Assembly (NCBI RefSeq): GCF_003626755.1
Contig: NZ_RBCJ01000001.1
Coordinates: 310,001 to 374,000 of the forward strand
From: Ulvibacterium marinum
GTDB lineage: Bacteria; Bacteroidota; Bacteroidia; Flavobacteriales; Flavobacteriaceae
DNA length: 64,000 nt
Direction: 5' to 3'
The notes beneath the pieces are model-generated. The model did no database searches. It worked only from the letters and a program-made list of their open reading frames with translations, and was not told the origin of the DNA. Within the stretch, counting starts at the first letter, position 1; every line of letters starts with the position of its first letter. Both the position numbers and the translations under genes were made by a program. Shown here piece by piece: positions 60,050 through 64,000 of this stretch.

Positions 60050-60592
60050 ATGGTTTCGAATACCGAAAACTACACCAAATTAAAAACCTTTTTCAACGAC
60101 GAATATCATTCGCTGAGATTCTACGTAAGATCGCGAATAGATAATGCCGCGGATAGGGATGCGGAGGATATCGTGCAGGACGTTGCCCTTAAGCTATTCT
60201 CCAGGGCCGATAGTCTTTCGCCGATTGAAAATATAGCGGGCTTTGTTTATAATTCGATACGAAATAAGATTATTGACCTGATGCGGACCAAGAAGTCCGA
60301 AAAGCATCTGGAAAGCGAAATAGAAGATCGATTTATAGAGTTTGTGGAAGTGTTCTATGGCAAAACGGATAATGCGTATTCCGACCACATGAAAAATGAA
60401 TTGAAGCGGGCAATTTTCAATTTAAAACCGGATTACCGAGACATTTTACTCGCTGTTGATTTTGAGGGTTATAGTTATAGGGAACTATCCGATGAAACAG
60501 GTGTCCCCCAAGGAACATTGATGTCTAGACGCCATCGAGCGCTAGCATTATTATTGACACAATTAAAATCAGAAAAAAATAACAATAATTAA
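60050..60592 (+). CDS. ECF RNA polymerase sigma factor
   Basis: 180 residues. Region 2: HSLRFYVRSRIDNAADRDAEDIVQDVALKLF. Region 4: ILLAVDFEGYSYRELSDETGVPQGTLMSRRHRALALL. No extension. The gene 11 bp downstream encodes a small membrane protein, which might be its antagonist, although it lacks a zinc finger. Divergent from the polyprenyl synthase. Confidence 0.9.
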   Translation: MVSNTENYTKLKTFFNDEYHSLRFYVRSRIDNAADRDAEDIVQDVALKLFSRADSLSPIENIAGFVYNSIRNKIIDLMRTKKSEKHLESEIEDRFIEFVEVFYGKTDNAYSDHMKNELKRAIFNLKPDYRDILLAVDFEGYSYRELSDETGVPQGTLMSRRHRALALLLTQLKSEKNNNN

Positions 60593-60603
60593 AATTTGAA
60601 AAA

Positions 60604-61008
60604 ATGGAAGATCATTTAGAGCGCATCGTAAAGACCAGGGTTGAAAAAAAAATCACCAAAGCATTCAAAATATTTTTCGCCATTATAGCCGCAATAGTCT
60701 TTGTATTTCTCTTCGGGTATGTAATCATGTGGTTATGGAATTGGCTTATGCCGGATATTTTCGGTCTAACACAAATTACCTATTGGCAAGCTGTTGGTAT
60801 TCTTGCGTTGGCCAAAATTTTATTTGGAAGCTTTGGAGGCCATCATTCAGGAAGTAAATCAAAATCCAGGAAAAGTTGGAAATCCAGAAATTGCCAAAGT
60901 TCAAAAAACGATTTTTCAGAATGGAAGTATTATGATAGCTACTGGAAGGAGGAAGGTGAAAATGCCTATAGGGAATATGTGGATCGAAAAAAACGAGAAG
61001 AACAATGA
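60604..61008 (+). CDS. small membrane protein in an ECF operon
   Basis: 134 residues: a charged N-terminus (HLERIVKTRVEKKITKAF), a membrane helix (about 24-48), a second shorter one (about 62-80) and a low-complexity Ser/Lys-rich segment (HHSGSKSKSRKSWKS), ending in an acidic-basic tail. Unknown family. Position directly behind a sigma gene suggests a sigma regulator or target. Confidence 0.7.
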   Translation: MEDHLERIVKTRVEKKITKAFKIFFAIIAAIVFVFLFGYVIMWLWNWLMPDIFGLTQITYWQAVGILALAKILFGSFGGHHSGSKSKSRKSWKSRNCQSSKNDFSEWKYYDSYWKEEGENAYREYVDRKKREEQ

Positions 61009-61097
61009 TATCTGTCAGTAGCAATGTTAAATAATTGCAAAACCTTGGAAACTTTTAATGTGTTTTAAGTTTCCCGATGTATATTTGCGGCCTTATT

Positions 61098-61703
61098 ATG
61101 AAAGAAGAAATCTTAGAAAAGGCTACGGATATGTTCTTGAACTTGGGGTTCAAGAGTGTTACCATGGATGATTTGGCCAACGAAATGGGAATCTCCAAAA
61201 AGACCATTTACACCCATTATGACAATAAGACTAAACTGATAGAAGATAGCACTTTCCACCTTTTTTGTGGTGTATCCAAGGGTATAGATTACATATGTTC
61301 CCTGGAAAAGAATCCGATTGAGGAAATCTATGAGATCAAAAAATTCCTTATGCTGCATTTGAAGGGCGAAAAGTCTTCTCCGCAGTATCAACTGCAAAAG
61401 TATTATCCAAAAATTCATGAGAACATCAAGCAAAAACAATTTGAAATGATGCAAGATCGTGTTTTGGACAATATAAAAAGAGGTATGGAACAGGGCATAT
61501 ACCGTGAAAACCTAAACATTGATTTTGTTTCGCGAATCTATTTCTTTGGAGTCACTAGTATAAAGGACCATAACCTTTTTCCAAAAGAAAAATTCACAGC
61601 AGAATCATTAATGGACAATTATTTAGAATACCACCTAAGGGGTATAGTAACACCCAAGGGAAGAAAAATATTGAATGCAATTATCAACTCAAACCAAGAA
61701 TAG
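61098..61703 (+). CDS. TetR/AcrR-family regulator
   Basis: 201 residues from ATG 61098 (MKEEILEKATDMF). Helix-turn-helix: LGFKSVTMDDLANEMGISKKTIYTHYDNKTKLI. The C-terminal domain has the helices of efflux-type TetR proteins. It directly abuts the TolC-like gene, so it is the first gene of the efflux operon and probably its repressor. Confidence 0.93.
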   Translation: MKEEILEKATDMFLNLGFKSVTMDDLANEMGISKKTIYTHYDNKTKLIEDSTFHLFCGVSKGIDYICSLEKNPIEEIYEIKKFLMLHLKGEKSSPQYQLQKYYPKIHENIKQKQFEMMQDRVLDNIKRGMEQGIYRENLNIDFVSRIYFFGVTSIKDHNLFPKEKFTAESLMDNYLEYHLRGIVTPKGRKILNAIINSNQE

Positions 61704-63050
61704 ATGAGGAATCATTTTATAGTGTTCTTTGCACTTTGTGCCATTACATTTACATATTCGCAGGAACAAGTGGAACAAACCTATAGCTTCTCTTTGGAAG
61801 AGGCCATTGCCTTTGCCATGGAAAACAACTATAGCTCAATTAACGCCGATAGGGACTTAACGGATGCCCAAAAACAAAAATGGGAGGTTATTGCATCAGG
61901 GCTTCCGCAAGTTGATGGTACCGTAAGCTACCAAAATCAATTGAAGCAACCGGTCTCCTTGATCCCCTCTGAATTTTTTCCGGATGGGGAGCCGGGAACA
62001 TTTACGCCGGTAGTCTTTGGTGTACCGCAGCAGATTATTGCAACTGGAACCCTAAAGCAGCAGATTTTCGATGGCTCCTATATTGTAGGTGTACAGGCCA
62101 CTAAGGCTTTTTTAAGATACAGTGAGCATAACAAGGAGAAGACCGATTTGGATGTCCGAAAAGCGGTTGTAGAAGCCTATGGTAATGTTTTGCTCGCCCA
62201 GGAAAGCGTGGACATTTCCGAAAAAAACAAGGCAACCTTGGAGAAAAATTTGTTCGAAACTCAAAAGCTCTTCGAAAATGGTCTAGGTGACGAAGAAAGC
62301 GTAGAGCAGTTGGAAATAACCCTTTCCTCCGTGGAGAACCAACTTAAAAATGCCATTCGCTTTGAGAAAATTACATTACAGATGCTAAATCTTATTATGG
62401 GTATAGATATAGATGCGCCTACCCAGCTAGAAGAGAATCTGGATAATTTGACGCAAAGCCAGATGCAGTTTAGGCTTTTGGAATCTGATTTTAATATCGA
62501 AAAAAACGTAGATTATAAATTGGTCCAAAACCTCAACGAACAACGTTTCTATGAATTAAAATTGGCAAAAAGCAAGGCATTGCCAACATTGAACGCTTTC
62601 GTCAACTATGGTACATCTGCTTTTGGAAATAATTTTGAGTTTTTCAATAGCGATCAGGATTGGTTTGAGTTTTCAACATTTGGTGTAGACCTCACCATTC
62701 CTATCTTTAGTTCTTTAGGCAGAAGTGCCAGTACGCAACGTGCTAAAATTGCTTTGGAGAAAGCCAAAACACAACTGTCGGAGGCCGAGGAGCAAATAAG
62801 ATTGCAGTGGGAAAGGGCAAAAAGCGATTTCATCTTTGCCACCGAAGAGTATGAAACGGCCAAGGAAAATTTAAGATTAGCCGAACGAATCGAAAATAAG
62901 AACCAAATAAAATACTCTGAAGGTATTGCAAGTAGTTTTGAATTACGACAGGCACAGACCCAATTATACGATGCACAACAAGGGTATCTTCAATCCATGG
63001 TGGATGTCATCAACAGGAAAACAGATTTGGAAACCATTATTAACGAATAA
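61704..63050 (+). CDS. TolC-family outer-membrane channel
   Basis: 448 residues, signal peptide (ending TFTYSQ). Two repeated outer-membrane-efflux units with long amphipathic helices (about 27-225 and 255-448), EAIAFAMENNYSSINADRDL at the start and SFELRQAQTQLYDAQQGYL near the end. Outer-membrane exit duct of an RND pump. Starts on the base after the TetR stop; zero gap implies coupling. Confidence 0.93.
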   Translation: MRNHFIVFFALCAITFTYSQEQVEQTYSFSLEEAIAFAMENNYSSINADRDLTDAQKQKWEVIASGLPQVDGTVSYQNQLKQPVSLIPSEFFPDGEPGTFTPVVFGVPQQIIATGTLKQQIFDGSYIVGVQATKAFLRYSEHNKEKTDLDVRKAVVEAYGNVLLAQESVDISEKNKATLEKNLFETQKLFENGLGDEESVEQLEITLSSVENQLKNAIRFEKITLQMLNLIMGIDIDAPTQLEENLDNLTQSQMQFRLLESDFNIEKNVDYKLVQNLNEQRFYELKLAKSKALPTLNAFVNYGTSAFGNNFEFFNSDQDWFEFSTFGVDLTIPIFSSLGRSASTQRAKIALEKAKTQLSEAEEQIRLQWERAKSDFIFATEEYETAKENLRLAERIENKNQIKYSEGIASSFELRQAQTQLYDAQQGYLQSMVDVINRKTDLETIINE

Positions 63051-63083
63051 GCATATAAAATAGCAACTAATAAACCTAAAAAA

Positions 63084-64000
63084 ATGAAAAAAACAATATA
63101 TGCACTAGCGACCGTTATGATAATTGTGGCCTGCGGGGGTTCTGGCCAGCAATCCATAGAGGCTTTGATTGCAGAAGGAGATCTTGAATCCCTACGCGCG
63201 GAAAAAACCAAAATTTCAGGAAAACAGAAAGAGCTGGAAACCAACATCAAACTTTTGGATTCCGTAATTGCCATTAAATCTGGTGAGGAAAATCTACCAT
63301 TAGTTACCACTTTGGTGGCTACCCCGGAAAAATTTAATCACTTTTTAGAACTTCAAGGTAATGTACAAACAAAACAGAATGTGTTGATCTATCCCGAGAT
63401 GGCGGGAACACTACAACGTGTTTATGTGAAGGAAGGCGACAAGGTAAGAAAAGGGCAGCTGTTGGCCACCATAGATGATGGGGGTGTTGGAAGCCAATTG
63501 GCACAATTAAAAACACAGGCAGCATTGGCCCAAACAACCTTTGAACGTCAGAAGCGGCTATGGGAGCAAAAAATAGGTTCGGAAATCCAATATTTGCAGG
63601 CCAAGTCCAACTATGAAGCCACAGAAAGCGCGGTTAATCAAGCAAAAAGTCAGCTGGATAAATCAACCATAAGAGCTCCATTTTCTGGAATTATCGATGA
63701 TGTCATAAAAGATCAGGGGACAGTGGTGGCCCCTGGAGTCGGTTCAGAGGTATTCCGCATTGTAAACCTATCCGATATGTATGTTGAGGTAGATGTTCCT
63801 GAAAATTACCTCAGTGGTATTCAAGAAGGAAAAGAAGCCAAAGTTTTCTTTCCGGTCTTACGGGATACCGTAGTGTCTACGATTAGACAAACCGGAAATT
63901 TCATTAATCCTGGCAATAGGGCCTTTCGCATAGAAATATCGGTACCTAATAAAGAGGGGAATATAAAACCGAATCTTACCGCGCGGGTAAGCCTTAACGA
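63084..64000 (+). CDS. RND efflux periplasmic adaptor (3' partial)
   Basis: Runs open to the window end. Lipobox IIVACGG, Cys near residue 16. Coiled coil (about 25-65), then barrel-sandwich hybrid: LIYPEMAGTLQRVYVKEGDK, GQLLATIDD, a helical hairpin (about 135-180) and STIRAPFSGIIDDVIKDQGT, followed by VNLSDMYVEVDVPENYL. AcrA/MexA-type membrane-fusion protein that follows the TolC gene by 33 bp; the pump gene should lie just beyond the window. Confidence 0.93.
   Translation, partial: MKKTIYALATVMIIVACGGSGQQSIEALIAEGDLESLRAEKTKISGKQKELETNIKLLDSVIAIKSGEENLPLVTTLVATPEKFNHFLELQGNVQTKQNVLIYPEMAGTLQRVYVKEGDKVRKGQLLATIDDGGVGSQLAQLKTQAALAQTTFERQKRLWEQKIGSEIQYLQAKSNYEATESAVNQAKSQLDKSTIRAPFSGIIDDVIKDQGTVVAPGVGSEVFRIVNLSDMYVEVDVPENYLSGIQEGKEAKVFFPVLRDTVVSTIRQTGNFINPGNRAFRIEISVPNKEGNIKPNLTARVSLN

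Overview
The window looks like a chromosome segment of a marine Flavobacteriaceae bacterium (Bacteroidota, Muricauda/Maribacter-like). The evidence is a carotenoid gene pair (lycopene cyclase and GGPP synthase), a TonB receptor with a carboxypeptidase-like N-terminal domain, a hybrid sensor kinase carrying an AraC output domain, a CzcA-TolC fusion, paired DUF4097 proteins, AT-rich ribosome-binding regions and TANNTTTG-type -7 elements. The genus is an inference.

Layout. 1-7.9 kb: a 5'-truncated LytS-type propeller histidine kinase, a membrane protein, a TIG/beta-helix lipoprotein and a one-protein hybrid two-component regulator. 8.1-15.5 kb: an AT-rich array of small, all-plus-strand genes separated by about 50-160 bp imperfect palindromes. 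In several units the first 8-10 bases (GTT...) are the reverse complement of the last ones (...AAC), which is the layout of integron cassettes, but no IntI gene is present. 15.6-20.9 kb: AraC regulators, small enzymes, an HhH lipoprotein, an agmatine deiminase remnant, another attC-like site and a VOC protein. 20.95-29.78 kb: an 8.8 kb integrative element in the 3' end of tRNA-Asn(GTT), bounded by a 44-bp direct repeat and encoding a tyrosine recombinase. 30-64 kb: ordinary chromosome, holding rseP, a SCO protein, feoA-feoB-feoB-associated protein, an ECF sigma/HEAT anti-sigma/DUF4097 operon, small membrane proteins, SDR and TetR, a CPBP protease, an AraC membrane regulator, an S9 peptidase, a Czc heavy-metal efflux operon, a ZIP/DtxR/TonB receptor metal locus, crtY and crtE-like genes, an ECF sigma factor, and a TetR-TolC-adaptor efflux operon that runs off the end.

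The most interesting observation is a pair of paralogous, self-contained sigma-factor modules in the two mobile contexts. Each encodes an ECF-like sigma factor with a Cys-rich C-terminal extension (CGL-x-N-x-x-NPCRC) together with cytoplasmic and secreted SRPBCC-fold proteins. In the cassette module (10.4-12.6 kb) all three genes are preceded by TGTAACAC-N13-GTATC. In the tRNA-Asn element (23.7-28.8 kb) four transcription units are preceded by TGTCACAY-N13-G(A/C)ATCC. The invariant 13-bp spacer and the parallel divergence of both boxes suggest that each sigma factor reads its own dispersed promoter family, including its own promoter. These promoters also move two start codons downstream (to 24920 and 25040). 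The ligand or stimulus is unknown.
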